A stretch of DNA of 64,000 bases from Micromonospora globbae. GTDB lineage: Bacteria; Actinomycetota; Actinomycetes; Mycobacteriales; Micromonosporaceae. A program made the translations under genes and the position numbers. Under the pieces are notes generated by a model. It did no database searches and was not told the origin of the DNA. It saw only the letters and a program-made list of their open reading frames with translations. Positions 17,758 through 27,118 of the stretch are shown here, one piece after another. How positions within the stretch are numbered: position 1 is the first letter of the stretch; the number at the start of each line of letters is the position of its first letter. The DNA lies in assembly GCF_003610785.1 (NCBI RefSeq), contig NZ_RAQQ01000002.1, forward strand, positions 372,001 to 436,000, in the 5' to 3' direction.

Positions 17758-19539
17758 GTGGCACGCAGTGACGACGCGGACTCGCGCGCCGCACGGTGGG
17801 AGAAGGAGGCCCACGATCTCTCCACGCAGGTCGCGTTCCTGCAAGAGGAACTCGCTCTGGTGCGGCGCAAGTTGACCGAAGGCCCCCGACACGTCCGGCA
17901 GCTCGAGGAGCGGCTGGCGGCCACCCAGGCACAGTTGGCGCGGCTGACCGAGAACAACGAGCGGCTCGTGAGCACCCTCAAGGAGGCTCGCGCGCAGATC
18001 GTGACGCTCAAGGAGGAGATCGACCGCCTCGCCCAGCCACCGAGTGGCTACGGCGTCTTCCTCGCCCGGCACGACGACGGCACCGTCGACGTCTTCACCG
18101 GCGGCCGCAAGCTGCGCGTCGCGGTGTCGCCGTCACTCGACGTCGCCGAGCTTCGGCGCGGGCAGGAGGTCCTGCTCAACGACGCGCTCAACATCGTCGA
18201 CGCGTTCGGCTACGAGCGGGTCGGCGAGGTGGTGATGCTCAAGGAGGTGCTGGAGAGCCCCGGCGGGACGCCCGGCGACCGGGCGCTGGTGGTCTCCCAC
18301 TCCGACGAGGAGCGGGTGGTGCACCTCGCCGACACCCTGGTCGGCGCCCCGCTGCGCGCGGGCGACTCGCTCATGATCGAGCCCCGCTCGGCGTACGCCT
18401 ACGAGCGGATCCCGAAGAGCGAGGTGGAGGAGCTGGTCCTGGAGGAGGTGCCCGACGTCGACTACACCGACATCGGCGGCCTCCAGGCGCAGATCGAGCA
18501 GATCCGCGACGCCGTGGAACTGCCCTTCCTGCACGCCGACCTGTTCCGCGAGCACCACCTCCGCCCGCCGAAGGGCATACTGCTCTACGGGCCGCCCGGC
18601 TGCGGCAAGACGCTCATCGCCAAGGCGGTGGCCAACTCGCTGGCCAAGAAGATCGCCGAGCGGCGGGGCGAGGAGAAGCACACCAGCTACTTCCTCAACA
18701 TCAAGGGCCCCGAGCTGCTCAACAAGTACGTCGGCGAGACCGAGCGGCACATCCGGCTGATCTTCCAGCGGGCACGGGAGAAGGCCGGCGAGGGCACGCC
18801 GGTGATCGTGTTCTTCGACGAGATGGACTCCGTCTTCCGCACCCGCGGCTCCGGCGTCTCCTCCGATGTGGAGAACACCATCGTCCCGCAGCTGCTCAGC
18901 GAGATCGACGGCGTGGAGGGGCTGGAGAACGTCATCGTCATCGGCGCCTCCAACCGCGAGGACATGATCGACCCGGCGATCCTGCGCCCCGGCCGGCTCG
19001 ACGTGAAGATCAAGATCGAGCGGCCGGACGCCGAGGCGGCCAAGGACATCTTCTCCAAGTACATCCTTCCCGACCTGCCGCTGCACCCGGACGACCTGGC
19101 CGAGCACGGCGGCGACCCGCAGGCCACCGTGGCGGCGATGATCGACGCGGTCGTGCTGCGCATGTACTCGGAGACCGAGGAGAACCGCTTCCTCGAGGTC
19201 ACCTACGCCAACGGTGACAAGGAGGTCCTCTACTTCAAGGACTTCAACTCCGGCGCGATGATCCAGAACATCGTCGACCGGGGCAAGAAGATGGCCATCA
19301 AGGAGTTCCTCACCTCCGGCCGCAAGGGGCTGCGCCTGCAGCACCTGCTCGACGCCTGCGTCGACGAGTTCCGGGAGAACGAGGACCTGCCCAACACCAC
19401 CAACCCGGACGACTGGGCCCGCATCTCCGGCAAGAAGGGCGAGCGGATCGTCTACATCCGCACGCTCGTCTCCGGCGGCAAGGGGGCCGAGGCCGGCCGG
19501 TCCATCGAGACGGCCAGCAACACCGGCCAGTACCTCTGA
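17758..19539 (+). CDS. mpa: Proteasome-associated AAA+ ATPase
   Basis: This 593-residue protein starts at GTG 17758, preceded by GGGGAGG. It has an N-terminal coiled coil (about residues 10-92) that captures Pup, tandem OB domains (about 95-225), and an AAA+ module with Walker A GPPGCGKT (278-285), pore loop KYVGE (323-327) and Walker B VFFDE (around 351-355). The C-terminus ends GQYL, the hydrophobic-Tyr-X element that docks on the proteasome alpha ring and opens its gate. The hexamer unfolds pupylated proteins and threads them into PrcAB. It is the first gene of the locus and is followed by a strong 17-bp hairpin, separating it from dop. The name arc is also used. Confidence 0.98.
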   Translation: MARSDDADSRAARWEKEAHDLSTQVAFLQEELALVRRKLTEGPRHVRQLEERLAATQAQLARLTENNERLVSTLKEARAQIVTLKEEIDRLAQPPSGYGVFLARHDDGTVDVFTGGRKLRVAVSPSLDVAELRRGQEVLLNDALNIVDAFGYERVGEVVMLKEVLESPGGTPGDRALVVSHSDEERVVHLADTLVGAPLRAGDSLMIEPRSAYAYERIPKSEVEELVLEEVPDVDYTDIGGLQAQIEQIRDAVELPFLHADLFREHHLRPPKGILLYGPPGCGKTLIAKAVANSLAKKIAERRGEEKHTSYFLNIKGPELLNKYVGETERHIRLIFQRAREKAGEGTPVIVFFDEMDSVFRTRGSGVSSDVENTIVPQLLSEIDGVEGLENVIVIGASNREDMIDPAILRPGRLDVKIKIERPDAEAAKDIFSKYILPDLPLHPDDLAEHGGDPQATVAAMIDAVVLRMYSETEENRFLEVTYANGDKEVLYFKDFNSGAMIQNIVDRGKKMAIKEFLTSGRKGLRLQHLLDACVDEFRENEDLPNTTNPDDWARISGKKGERIVYIRTLVSGGKGAEAGRSIETASNTGQYL

Positions 19540-19554
19540 CCGGCACCGTGCGGT

Positions 19555-19593
19555 GACGGGGGCCCGGGGTGGGCGCCACCCCGGGCCCCCGTC
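19555..19593. terminator. 17-bp perfect hairpin between mpa and dop
   Basis: GACGGGGGCCCGGGGTG (19555-19571) pairs perfectly with 19577-19593 across a 5-nt loop (GGCGC). It begins 16 nt after the mpa stop. The extreme stem predicts termination or mRNA 3'-end protection, so dop likely has its own promoter in 19594-19788. Confidence 0.75.
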
Positions 19594-19788
19594 GTACGCC
19601 GCACCCACCACCCGCCGCGGACCGCGCGCCCACGTCGCCCGGCCGGCGGCGGCGACCGCCGCGCCCGCGCGGCGGACCCTCCACACCCCGTGCGGACGGC
19701 GCGGCCCCCGCCACGCCCCCGCCCGCCGCACGGACGACTACGCTCGACGGGACGGGGGACCGGACGGGCGAGCGGAGCGAGCAGGTCG

Positions 19789-21306
19789 ATGAGCGTACGA
19801 CGGATCATGGGCACCGAGGTCGAGTACGGCATCTCCGTGCCCGGTCAGGCCGGTGCCAACCCGATGGTCACCTCCTCCCAGGTGGTGAACGCCTACGGGG
19901 CCCGCCCGGAACTCAACCGCGGCGGCCGGGCCCGGTGGGACTACGAGGAGGAGTCGCCGCTGCGCGACGCCCGCGGCTTCACCTACTCCGGCGCCGCGTA
20001 CGACCCGGCCGAGGCGCTGGCCGACGAGGACCTGGGGCTCGCCAACGTCATACTCACCAACGGCGCCCGGCTCTACGTCGACCACGCGCACCCCGAGTAC
20101 TCGACGCCCGAGGTGACCAACCCGCTGGACCTGGTGCGCTGGGACAAGGCCGGCGAACGGGTGATGGCCGAGGCGTCCCGCCGGGCCGCCACCATCCCCG
20201 GCACCCAGCCGATCCACCTCTACAAGAACAACACCGACAACAAGGGCGCCAGCTACGGCGCCCACGAGAACTACCTCATGCGGCGGCAGACCCCGTTCGC
20301 CGACATCGTGGCGTACCTGACGCCGTTCTTCGTCACCCGGCAGATCGTCTGCGGCGCCGGCCGGGTCGGCATCGGCCAGGACGGCGGCCAGAACGGCTTC
20401 CAGATCTCCCAGCGGGCCGACTTCTTCGAGGTCGAGGTCGGCCTCGAGACGACCCTCAAGCGTCCGATCATCAACACCCGCGACGAGCCGCACGCCGACG
20501 CGGACAAGTACCGGCGCCTGCACGTCATCATCGGCGACGCGAACCTGTCGGAGATCTCCACCTACCTGAAGGTGGGGACCACCGCGCTCATCCTCACCAT
20601 GATCGAGGAGAAGGCGCTCGGGCCCGACCTCGGCATCGCCGACCCGGTCAACGAGCTGCGCGCGGTCAGCCACGACCCCTCCCTGACCCACCTCATGCGG
20701 ATGCGCGACGGGCGCCGGCTCACCGCCCTCGACGTGCAGTGGGCGTACTACGAGCGGGTGCGGTCCTTCGTGGACGAGCGCTACGGCAGCGACGCCGACG
20801 AGCAGACCGTGGACGTGCTCGACCGGTGGGAGAGCGTGCTGGACCGCCTCGGCCGCGACGTGATGCTCTGCGCCGACGAGCTGGACTGGGTGGCGAAGCT
20901 GCGGCTGCTCGAGGGCTACCGGGAGCGGGAGAAGCTCGGCTGGGGCTCGCACAAGCTCCAACTCGTCGACCTGCAGTACGCCGACGTACGCCCCGAGAAG
21001 GGCCTCTACCACCGGCTGGTGTCGCGCGGCGCCATGAAGACGTTGCTCAGCGACGAGGAGACCCGCACGGCGATGACGGAGCCGCCCGAGGACACCCGGG
21101 CGTACTTCCGCGGCCGGTGCCTCGCCCAGTACGCGTCCGAGGTCGTCGCGGCGAGTTGGGACTCGGTCATCTTCGACGTGGGACGCGAGTCGCTCGTGCG
21201 GGTGCCGATGATGGAGCCCGAGCGGGGCACCCGCAAGCACGTCGGGGCGCTCTTCGACCGGTGCGCCAGCGCGAAGGATCTGCTGGAGACGCTCACCGGC
21301 GGCTGA
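19789..21306 (+). CDS. dop: Depupylase / Pup deamidase
   Basis: This 505-residue protein starts at ATG 19789 ([14 protein letters not shown]); the alternative MGTEVEYG start at 19807 is possible. It is a carboxylate-amine ligase (glutamine-synthetase fold) relative with the N-terminal metal/ATP motif GTEVEYG. The segment between the two conserved halves (about residues 40-80, including [16 protein letters not shown]) contains the Dop-loop region that distinguishes Dop from PafA. Other blocks are [38 protein letters not shown] and [20 protein letters not shown]. Dop converts Pup C-terminal Gln to Glu and also removes Pup from substrates. The pup gene follows 108 nt downstream. Confidence 0.98.
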   Translation: MSVRRIMGTEVEYGISVPGQAGANPMVTSSQVVNAYGARPELNRGGRARWDYEEESPLRDARGFTYSGAAYDPAEALADEDLGLANVILTNGARLYVDHAHPEYSTPEVTNPLDLVRWDKAGERVMAEASRRAATIPGTQPIHLYKNNTDNKGASYGAHENYLMRRQTPFADIVAYLTPFFVTRQIVCGAGRVGIGQDGGQNGFQISQRADFFEVEVGLETTLKRPIINTRDEPHADADKYRRLHVIIGDANLSEISTYLKVGTTALILTMIEEKALGPDLGIADPVNELRAVSHDPSLTHLMRMRDGRRLTALDVQWAYYERVRSFVDERYGSDADEQTVDVLDRWESVLDRLGRDVMLCADELDWVAKLRLLEGYREREKLGWGSHKLQLVDLQYADVRPEKGLYHRLVSRGAMKTLLSDEETRTAMTEPPEDTRAYFRGRCLAQYASEVVAASWDSVIFDVGRESLVRVPMMEPERGTRKHVGALFDRCASAKDLLETLTGG

Positions 21307-21414
21307 CCCGTCCCGCATCCACGGGCCCGTCGCGCGACCACAACGGCGCGCGGCGGGCCTTTCGTCGCCCCCGCGAGGTAAGTTTCTCGGAAGAGATCGT
21401 TGGAGGAGGCACAG

Positions 21415-21630
21415 ATGGCCACTCGTGACAGCGGCGGTCAGTCGCAGACGGGCAAGTCCCGCCAGAGCGAGGAGATCGAGGACGTCACCACCGAGGCGAA
21501 CCCGGAGGTCGCCGAGCGGCACGCCGAGATCACCGAGGACGTCGACGACCTGCTCGACGAGATCGACTCGGTCCTCGAAGAGAACGCAGAGGAGTTCGTG
21601 AGGGGATACGTGCAAAAGGGAGGTCAGTGA
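21415..21630 (+). CDS. pup: Prokaryotic ubiquitin-like protein Pup
   Basis: This 71-residue protein starts at ATG 21415 behind an excellent GGAGGAGG site. It is acidic and mostly disordered. The C-terminal half (ERHAEITEDVDDLLDEIDSVLEEN) is the helix that binds the Mpa coiled coil, and the end FVRGYVQKGGQ terminates in Gly-Gly-Gln. The C-terminal Gln must be deamidated by Dop to Glu before PafA can ligate Pup to substrate lysines. A 12-bp hairpin starts 7 nt after the stop codon, which may set the pup to prcBA ratio. Confidence 0.98.
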   Translation: MATRDSGGQSQTGKSRQSEEIEDVTTEANPEVAERHAEITEDVDDLLDEIDSVLEENAEEFVRGYVQKGGQ

Positions 21631-21636
21631 TTATAC

Positions 21637-21667
21637 CCGGTCAAAGCGGACATGTCGCTTTGACCGG
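21637..21667 (+). terminator. Perfect 12-bp hairpin after pup
   Basis: CCGGTCAAAGCG (21637-21648) pairs perfectly with CGCTTTGACCGG (21656-21667) around a 7-nt loop. It starts 7 nt after the pup stop and ends directly at an ATG (21668). There is no T-run. It may be an attenuator, mRNA stabiliser or processing site between pup and prcBA. Confidence 0.6.
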
Positions 21668-22122
21668 ATGATCAAGGCGGCCCGCCGCCGTTGCCGCGAC
21701 TGTGGGGAATGGAAGCGGCGCGGCGAGGTCTGTGCGAGCAGCACGCGCCCTGCCACGACCGACGGACGAGGGAGACCAGGCAGCGGCGGTACGGCGGCGA
21801 TCGCGAGTACCACCCGCGGCGGCCGTACGGCATCGGGCGGAAGGAGTTCGACGAGCTCCTCGCCGAGCAGGGCGGCGTGTGCGCGGTCTGCGGCGTCCCC
21901 GATCCGGAACATCTGGACCACGATCATCGCACCGGATGGGTGCGCGGGATACTCTGCTTCAACTGCAACGGTGGTCCTGGCCGGTTCCGTGACAGTCCCG
22001 AACGGCTGGCCAGGGCGATCACGTATCTGAGAGGAACCACGTGGCAGCGGGTTTTGATCCATCCGGGCGTCTACCAGATGTGTTCACCAACGCGGGGACG
22101 TCCTCCTTCACCTCGTTCCTGA
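21668..22122 (+). pseudogene. Endonuclease VII-like HNH gene, apparently frameshifted
   Basis: Two frames together give one endonuclease VII-domain protein. From ATG 21668 the sequence reads CRDCGEWKRRGE, a typical N-terminal zinc knuckle. From about 21730 the homology continues one frame back with LCEQHAPCHD, then LLAEQGGVCAVCG, the HNH-like EHLDHDHRTGWVRGILCFNCN and ARAITYLRG. The switch lies around 21719-21733 and needs a -1 shift. I see no canonical slippery heptamer, so a 1-nt deletion (pseudogene) or sequencing error is likelier than programmed frameshifting. An ATG-initiated short form from 21709 would lack the first zinc knuckle. The 3' end overlaps prcB by 82 nt in another frame. Start context is poor because the upstream hairpin occupies the ribosome-site position. 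Confidence 0.6.
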
Positions 22123-22880
22123 GCAAGGTGGCACCCGAGATGCTGCCCGGCCGACGGCCCCTGCCTCCGGGCATGGCGGCCGACATGGCCCCCCACGCCA
22201 CCACGATCGTGGCGATCTCCGCCGAGGGCGGCGTGGTCATGGCGGGCGACCGCCGGGCCACGATGGGCAACCTGATCGCGCAGCGGGACATCGAGAAGGT
22301 GCACCCGGCCGACGCGTACTCGCTGGTCGGCATCGCGGGCACCGCCGGCATCGGCATCGAGCTGATGCGACTGTTCCAGGTGGAGCTGGAGCACTACGAG
22401 AAGATCGAGGGCGCGATGCTCTCGCTCGACGGCAAGGCCAACCGGCTCGCCTCGATGATCCGCGGCAACCTCGGCGCCGCGATGCAGGGCCTCGCGGTGA
22501 TCCCGCTGTTCGCGGGCTTCGACCTGGCCGCGACGGACCCGGCGAGGGCCGGGCGCATCTTCAGCTTCGACGTGACGGGCGGCCCGTACGAGGAGACCGG
22601 CTACGACGCCATCGGCTCCGGTTCGCTCTTCGCGAAGTCGGCGCTCAAGAAGCGGTTCCGGCCCGGGCTGTCGATCGACGACGCGGTCCGGCTGGCCGTG
22701 GAGGCGCTCTACGACGCCGCCGACGACGACACGGCGACCGGCGGTCCCGACCTGACCCGTCGCATCTACCCGGTGGTGATGACCGCGACCGCGGAGGGCA
22801 CCCACCGGCTCACCGACGCCGAGACGGCGGCGATCGCGGAGGCCGTGGTCTCCGCCCGGATGGAGAACCCGGGCGGCTGA
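22041..22880 (+). CDS. prcB: 20S proteasome beta subunit
   Basis: This 279-residue precursor starts at GTG 22041 after GAGAGG. A 53-residue propeptide precedes the catalytic N-terminal threonine, T54, at the junction [10 protein letters not shown]. The M. tuberculosis junction has Gly before Thr; here it is Ala. Conserved Ntn-hydrolase blocks are [41 protein letters not shown] and [14 protein letters not shown]. Beta subunits form the two inner catalytic rings. The gene begins inside the 3' end of the frameshifted endonuclease reading frame, and prcA follows 54 nt later. Confidence 0.98.
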   Translation: MAAGFDPSGRLPDVFTNAGTSSFTSFLSKVAPEMLPGRRPLPPGMAADMAPHATTIVAISAEGGVVMAGDRRATMGNLIAQRDIEKVHPADAYSLVGIAGTAGIGIELMRLFQVELEHYEKIEGAMLSLDGKANRLASMIRGNLGAAMQGLAVIPLFAGFDLAATDPARAGRIFSFDVTGGPYEETGYDAIGSGSLFAKSALKKRFRPGLSIDDAVRLAVEALYDAADDDTATGGPDLTRRIYPVVMTATAEGTHRLTDAETAAIAEAVVSARMENPGG

Positions 22881-22934
22881 GCCCGTCCGCACCGTCAGCA
22901 GTCGTCCGCACAGCGCTAAGGAGAACCAGCCGCC

Positions 22935-23765
22935 GTGGCCATGCAGTTCTACGCCTCGCCCGAGCAGATCATGCGCGACCGTTCCGAGCTGGCCCGCAAG
23001 GGCATCGCCCGGGGGCGCAGCGCCGTGGTCCTGAGCTACGAGGGCGGGGTGCTCTTCGTCGCCGAGAACCTCTCCAGCGCCCTGCACAAGGTCAGTGAGA
23101 TCTACGACCGGATCGGGTTCGCCGCCGTCGGCCGGTACAACGAGTTCGAGAACCTGCGCCGCGCCGGCGTGCGGATGGCCGACCTGAACGGCCTGTCGTA
23201 CGACCGGCGGGACGTCACGGGGCGGGCCCTCGCGAACGCGTTCGCGCAGACCCTGGGCGCCATCTTCACCGAGCAGTCGAAGCCGTTCGAGGTGGAGATC
23301 TGCGTGGCGGAGGTGGGTGCCACGCCCGACGACGACGAGCTCTACCGGCTGACCTACGACGGCTCGGTCAACGACGAGCCGGGCCGGATGGCGATGGGTG
23401 GGCAGGCCGAGGCGATCACCGGGGTGCTCAAGTCGGAGCACCGGCCGGACATGTCGCTCGGTGAGGCGGTGCAGGTGGCCGTGCGGGCGCTGGGCAGCGT
23501 CGGCGGCGAGGGCGGCGCGGCCCGCACGATAGCGGCGAACCAGCTGGAGGTGGCGGTCCTCGACCGGCGCCGGATCGGGCGGACGTTCCGGCGGATCACC
23601 GGGGCGGCGTTGACGTCGCTGCTGGACGGCGGCGCGGGTACGGGGGAGGAGCCGGCCGGCGGTCCGCAGACGCCGACCGTGCCGACGGAGGAGGCGCACA
23701 AGCCGACCACGTCGGCCGCCTCGGCCGACCTGGAGCGCCGCGACTCCGACGAGGCCGGTTCCTGA
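22935..23765 (+). CDS. prcA: 20S proteasome alpha subunit
   Basis: This 276-residue protein starts at GTG 22935 with AAGGAG 11 nt upstream. Conserved alpha-subunit blocks are [61 protein letters not shown] and LEVAVLDR. The N-terminal residues form the gated entry pore, opened by the Mpa C-terminus. A Pro/Thr/Glu-rich disordered tail (about residues 230-276) extends beyond the fold, as in other actinobacterial PrcA. It is followed by a good intrinsic terminator, so prcBA ends here. Confidence 0.98.
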   Translation: MAMQFYASPEQIMRDRSELARKGIARGRSAVVLSYEGGVLFVAENLSSALHKVSEIYDRIGFAAVGRYNEFENLRRAGVRMADLNGLSYDRRDVTGRALANAFAQTLGAIFTEQSKPFEVEICVAEVGATPDDDELYRLTYDGSVNDEPGRMAMGGQAEAITGVLKSEHRPDMSLGEAVQVAVRALGSVGGEGGAARTIAANQLEVAVLDRRRIGRTFRRITGAALTSLLDGGAGTGEEPAGGPQTPTVPTEEAHKPTTSAASADLERRDSDEAGS

Positions 23766-23790
23766 CGGGTCCGGCCGGCGGGCGAGCGAG

Positions 23791-23840
23791 CCGGGCCGCC
23801 TGAGCGGGGAGTTTCTCCTCCCGCCGGGCGGTCCGGTTTT
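23791..23840 (+). terminator. Intrinsic terminator after prcA
   Basis: The outer stem CCGGGCCGCC (23791-23800) pairs with GGCGGTCCGG (23827-23836), with one G-T pair, encloses a second G/C-rich stem, and is followed directly by TTTT (23837-23840). Confidence 0.75.
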
Positions 23841-24039
23841 CTGCGTCGGCGGGTGTCGGTGATCGTCTCGTCCAACTGGGACGGCCGCGTACGCCGGGTC
23901 GATGGACCGCCGGTGACCAGGATCTTCACGGGTGGCGACGTGCCCGGCGGGGCGGCGGCGCCGGGCCGGCGGGCACGGTCGGGCCGCGCCGTCGTGGGTC
24001 CGCGGACATGAGCGCTGCCCAATCGGGCTTCCGGGCGGC

Positions 24040-24051
24040 TAATGTCACACC
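24040..24051 (+). promoter_or_regulatory. Leaderless-type -10 box for pafA
   Basis: TAATGT (24040-24045) ends 6 nt before ATG 24052 and no ribosome-binding site is present, so pafA should be transcribed separately as a leaderless mRNA. Confidence 0.5.
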
Positions 24052-25410
24052 ATGGAGCGGCGAATCTTCGGCCTCGAGACCGAGTACGGCGTCACCTGTA
24101 CCTACCGCGGGCAGCGGCGGCTCTCTCCCGACGAGGTCGCCCGCTACCTCTTCCGCCGTGTGGTGTCCTGGGGCCGGTCCAGCAACGTGTTCCTGCGCAA
24201 CGGTGCCCGGCTCTACCTGGACGTCGGGTCCCACCCCGAGTACGCCACGCCCGAGTGCGACTCGGTGGTCGACCTGGTGGCCCACGACCGGGCCGGCGAG
24301 CGGATCCTCGAAGGGCTGCTCGTCGACGCCGAGAAGCGGCTGCACGACGAGGGCATCGCGGGTGAGATCTACCTGTTCAAGAACAACACCGACTCGGCCG
24401 GGAACTCGTACGGCTGCCACGAGAACTACCTGGTGTCGCGGCACGGGGAGTTCGGCCGGTTGGCGGACGTGCTGATCCCGTTCCTGGTCACCCGGCAGTT
24501 GATCTGCGGGGCGGGCAAGGTGCTGCAGACGCCGCGCGGGGCGGTGTACTGCCTGTCCCAGCGGGCCGAGCACATCTGGGAGGGCGTCTCCTCGGCGACC
24601 ACCCGGAGCCGGCCGATCATCAACACCCGCGACGAGCCGCACGCGGACGCCGAGCGGTACCGCCGGCTGCACGTGATCGTCGGTGACTCCAACATGAACG
24701 AGGTCACGACGCTGCTCAAGGTCGGCACGGCCGACATCGTGCTGCGGATGATCGAGTCGGGGGTGGTGATGCGGGACCTGTCGCTGGAGAACCCGATCCG
24801 GGCGATCCGCGAGGTGTCGCACGACATCACCGGCCGGCGCAAGGTGCGGCTCGCGTCCGGCAAGGAGATCAGCGCGCTGGAGATCCAGCAGGAGTACCTG
24901 GCCAAGGCGACCGAGTTCGTGGAGCGGCGGGGCGGCGACCAGACGGCCAAGCGGGTGGTCGAGCTGTGGGGCCGGGTGCTGCGGGCCGTGGAGACGGGTG
25001 ACCTGGAGCCGGTGGCCCGGGAGATCGACTGGGTGACGAAGCTGCGGCTCATCGAGCGGTACCAGCGCAAGCACGACCTGCCGCTGTCGCATCCGCGGGT
25101 GGCGCAGATGGACCTGGCGTACCACGACCTGCGCCGGGGCCGCGGCCTGTACGCGTTGCTGGAGCGGCGCGGCGAGGTGGACCGGGTGGCCACCGACCCG
25201 GAGATCTTCGAGGCGAAGGAGACGCCGCCGCAGACGACCCGTGCGCGGCTGCGGGGCGAGTTCATCCGGCACGCCCAGGAGAAGCGGCGGGACTTCACCG
25301 TCGACTGGGTGCACCTGAAGCTCAACGACCAGGCGCAGCGGACCGTGCTGTGCAAGGACCCGTTCCGGGCGTACGACGAGCGGGTCGAGCGGCTGATCGC
25401 CAGCATGTGA
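24052..25410 (+). CDS. pafA: Pup--protein ligase
   Basis: This 452-residue protein begins [14 protein letters not shown], the PafA form of the N-terminal motif whose Glu residues bind Mg-ATP and whose Asp-containing loop lies further on. It is a paralogue of Dop, sharing [20 protein letters not shown] and [20 protein letters not shown], but it lacks the Dop-loop insert. A C-terminal small domain (about residues 400-452) follows. PafA phosphorylates the Pup C-terminal Glu and forms an isopeptide bond with a substrate lysine. It stands 286 nt after prcA, beyond a terminator, so regulation is likely separate from prcBA. Confidence 0.98.
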   Translation: MERRIFGLETEYGVTCTYRGQRRLSPDEVARYLFRRVVSWGRSSNVFLRNGARLYLDVGSHPEYATPECDSVVDLVAHDRAGERILEGLLVDAEKRLHDEGIAGEIYLFKNNTDSAGNSYGCHENYLVSRHGEFGRLADVLIPFLVTRQLICGAGKVLQTPRGAVYCLSQRAEHIWEGVSSATTRSRPIINTRDEPHADAERYRRLHVIVGDSNMNEVTTLLKVGTADIVLRMIESGVVMRDLSLENPIRAIREVSHDITGRRKVRLASGKEISALEIQQEYLAKATEFVERRGGDQTAKRVVELWGRVLRAVETGDLEPVAREIDWVTKLRLIERYQRKHDLPLSHPRVAQMDLAYHDLRRGRGLYALLERRGEVDRVATDPEIFEAKETPPQTTRARLRGEFIRHAQEKRRDFTVDWVHLKLNDQAQRTVLCKDPFRAYDERVERLIASM

Positions 25411-25478
25411 CCGGTGGGCGGTCGGCTCGGCGGTGGCGCGCGCCGTCGAGCCGACCGGCCCGGTAGGCTGGCCGGGCC

Positions 25479-25673
25479 ATGACGACATCCTCGAGTCCCG
25501 AGCCTCCCGAGGGCGGCAAGCAGCGCCTGAACTGGGTCGAGCGCCGCCGGGAGAAGATCCGTGCCGAGATCGAGCGCAACCGGCGCGGCGAGTACACGGT
25601 GCCGACCTGGGTGCTGGCGCTCGCGTTGGTGCTGATCGTGGGCGGCTGGCTCGCCCTGATCTTCCTAGTCTGA
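25479..25673 (+). CDS. Small C-tail-anchored membrane protein
   Basis: This 64-residue protein has a Ser/Pro/Glu N-terminus, a highly charged middle (NWVERRREKIRAEIERNRRGEY) and one hydrophobic helix at the C-terminus (VPTWVLALALVLIVGGWLALIFLV). That predicts a C-tail-anchored topology with a cytoplasmic charged helix. TAGGCT at 25464-25469 lies 9 nt before the ATG with no ribosome site. It follows pafA by 68 nt. The function is unknown; a membrane-recruiting role is speculative. Confidence 0.75.
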   Translation: MTTSSSPEPPEGGKQRLNWVERRREKIRAEIERNRRGEYTVPTWVLALALVLIVGGWLALIFLV

Positions 25674-25719
25674 CCGCCCCCGCGCGCCCCGCCCCGCGCG
25701 CCCCGCCCCCGTCTCCCCG

Positions 25720-25790
25720 GCGATCTTGCACTTTCGGCCCCTGTTTCGCGGCCTTCGCCCCAAATGCCGGGGCCGAAAGTGCAAGATCGC
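25720..25790. repeat. Long perfect palindromic element (22-bp arms, 27-nt loop)
   Basis: The left arm at 25720-25741 (beginning GCGATCTTGCACTTTCGG) is perfectly complementary to 25769-25790. Pairing continues imperfectly into flanking C-rich and G-rich DNA. It is less GC-rich than its surroundings and lies in the 298-nt gap between two genes on the same strand. The GATCTTGCACTTT core recalls dispersed Micromonosporaceae repeats. It could be a REP/MITE-like element or a terminator. Confidence 0.85.
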
Positions 25791-25971
25791 GGAGAGGGGC
25801 GGGGAGCGGCGGGGAGGGAGGGGGAGGGGTGGGCGTGACCCGGGTGGGCCAGGGGTTGGCCCGGGCGGGTCGCCCCGGCGGGTAACCGGCCGGCGTCGCC
25901 GCCGCGCGGTCAGCGCCACGTACGACCCCGCGCCGGCGGCCACCGGGACGCCACGACGCGGGAGGCGACGC

Positions 25972-27117
25972 ATGGCCGATGAGACGACGACGGTGCCCCA
26001 GCCGCAGTGGGACGGCAGGGGTTGGCTCGACACGGGTCCACGGGACGTGCTGCGGGACCAGCAGAACCCGGATCTGCTGACCCCGCCGCCGACGGACGCG
26101 GGCACGCTGCCGAACCTGCGGTTCTCGTTCTCCGACGCGCACACCCGCATCGAGCGGGGCGGGTGGACCCGTGAGGTCACCCAGCGGGAGCTGCCGATCG
26201 CCACCGAGCTGGCCGGTGTCGACATGGCGCTGGAGCCGGGCGCGTACCGGGAGCTGCACTGGCACAAGCAGTCCGAGTGGGCGTACGTGCTGCGGGGCAG
26301 CTGCCGGATCAGCGCCGTCGACCAGGAGGGGCGCACGTTCCTGGACGACGTGCGGGCGGGGGACCTGTGGTTCTTCCCGCAGGGGGTGCCGCACCACATC
26401 CAGGCCCTCGACGAGGGGGTGGAGTTCCTGCTGGTGTTCGACGACGGGGCGTTCTCGGAGAACGGCACGTTCCTCATCAGCGACTTCTTCGCGCACACGC
26501 CCCGCGAGGTGCTGGCGAAGAACTTCGGTTGGACGCCGGAGCAGTTGGAGCGCCTGCCGGAGCGGGAGAAGTACATCTTCGCGGGGCAGGTGCCGCCGCC
26601 GCTGGAGCAGGACCGGGTGATCAGCCCGACCGGTGACGTGCCGCGGACGTTCAGCCACCGGATGCTGGCGCAGGAGCCGCAGCGTTTCCCCGGCGGCCGG
26701 GTCCGGGTCGCGGACGTGTCGAACTTCGCCGCGTCGACGACGATCTGCGCGGCGCTCGTGGAGATCGACCCCGGGGGTCTGCGGGAACTGCACTGGCATC
26801 CGACGGACGACGAGTGGCAGTACTACATCTCGGGGCAGGGCCGGATGGGGGTCTTCGCGAGCAGCGGGCTGGCGCGGACGTTCGACTTCCGGGCCGGCGA
26901 CGTGGGGTACGTGCCGTTCGCGTACGGCCACTACATCGAGAACCTCGGCTCCGAGCCGCTGGTGTTCCTGGAGATGTTCCGCAAGCCGCGCTTCGAGGAC
27001 ATCTCGCTGGCCCAGTGGATGGCGCTCACGCCGGCGCAGGTGGTGGCGGACACGCTCAACCTGCCCCGGGAGATGGTCGAGGCGTTGCCGAAGGTGAAAC
27101 GGTCGGTCGTGGGCTGA
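25972..27117 (+). CDS. Bicupin, oxalate decarboxylase family
   Basis: This 381-residue protein starts at ATG 25972 behind GGGAGG. Two cupin domains each carry manganese-type ligands: ELHWHKQSEWAYVLRG with GVPHHIQ in the first, ELHWHPTDDEWQYYISG with YGHYIEN in the second. The first-domain lid reads FSENGTF, close to the SENST lid of Bacillus OxdC whose Glu is the proton donor in decarboxylation; here the fourth lid residue is Gly. Oxalate decarboxylase converts oxalate to formate and CO2. No signal peptide is seen, so it is cytoplasmic. It stands alone, so function rests on the motifs; another bicupin oxidase or decarboxylase role is possible. Confidence 0.85.
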   Translation: MADETTTVPQPQWDGRGWLDTGPRDVLRDQQNPDLLTPPPTDAGTLPNLRFSFSDAHTRIERGGWTREVTQRELPIATELAGVDMALEPGAYRELHWHKQSEWAYVLRGSCRISAVDQEGRTFLDDVRAGDLWFFPQGVPHHIQALDEGVEFLLVFDDGAFSENGTFLISDFFAHTPREVLAKNFGWTPEQLERLPEREKYIFAGQVPPPLEQDRVISPTGDVPRTFSHRMLAQEPQRFPGGRVRVADVSNFAASTTICAALVEIDPGGLRELHWHPTDDEWQYYISGQGRMGVFASSGLARTFDFRAGDVGYVPFAYGHYIENLGSEPLVFLEMFRKPRFEDISLAQWMALTPAQVVADTLNLPREMVEALPKVKRSVVG

Positions 27118-27118
27118 G

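Noticed and set aside
21700..21720. A programmed -1 frameshift heptamer in the endonuclease gene.
   Set aside because: No X-XXY-YYZ slippery sequence occurs in the right frame, so mutation or error is preferred.
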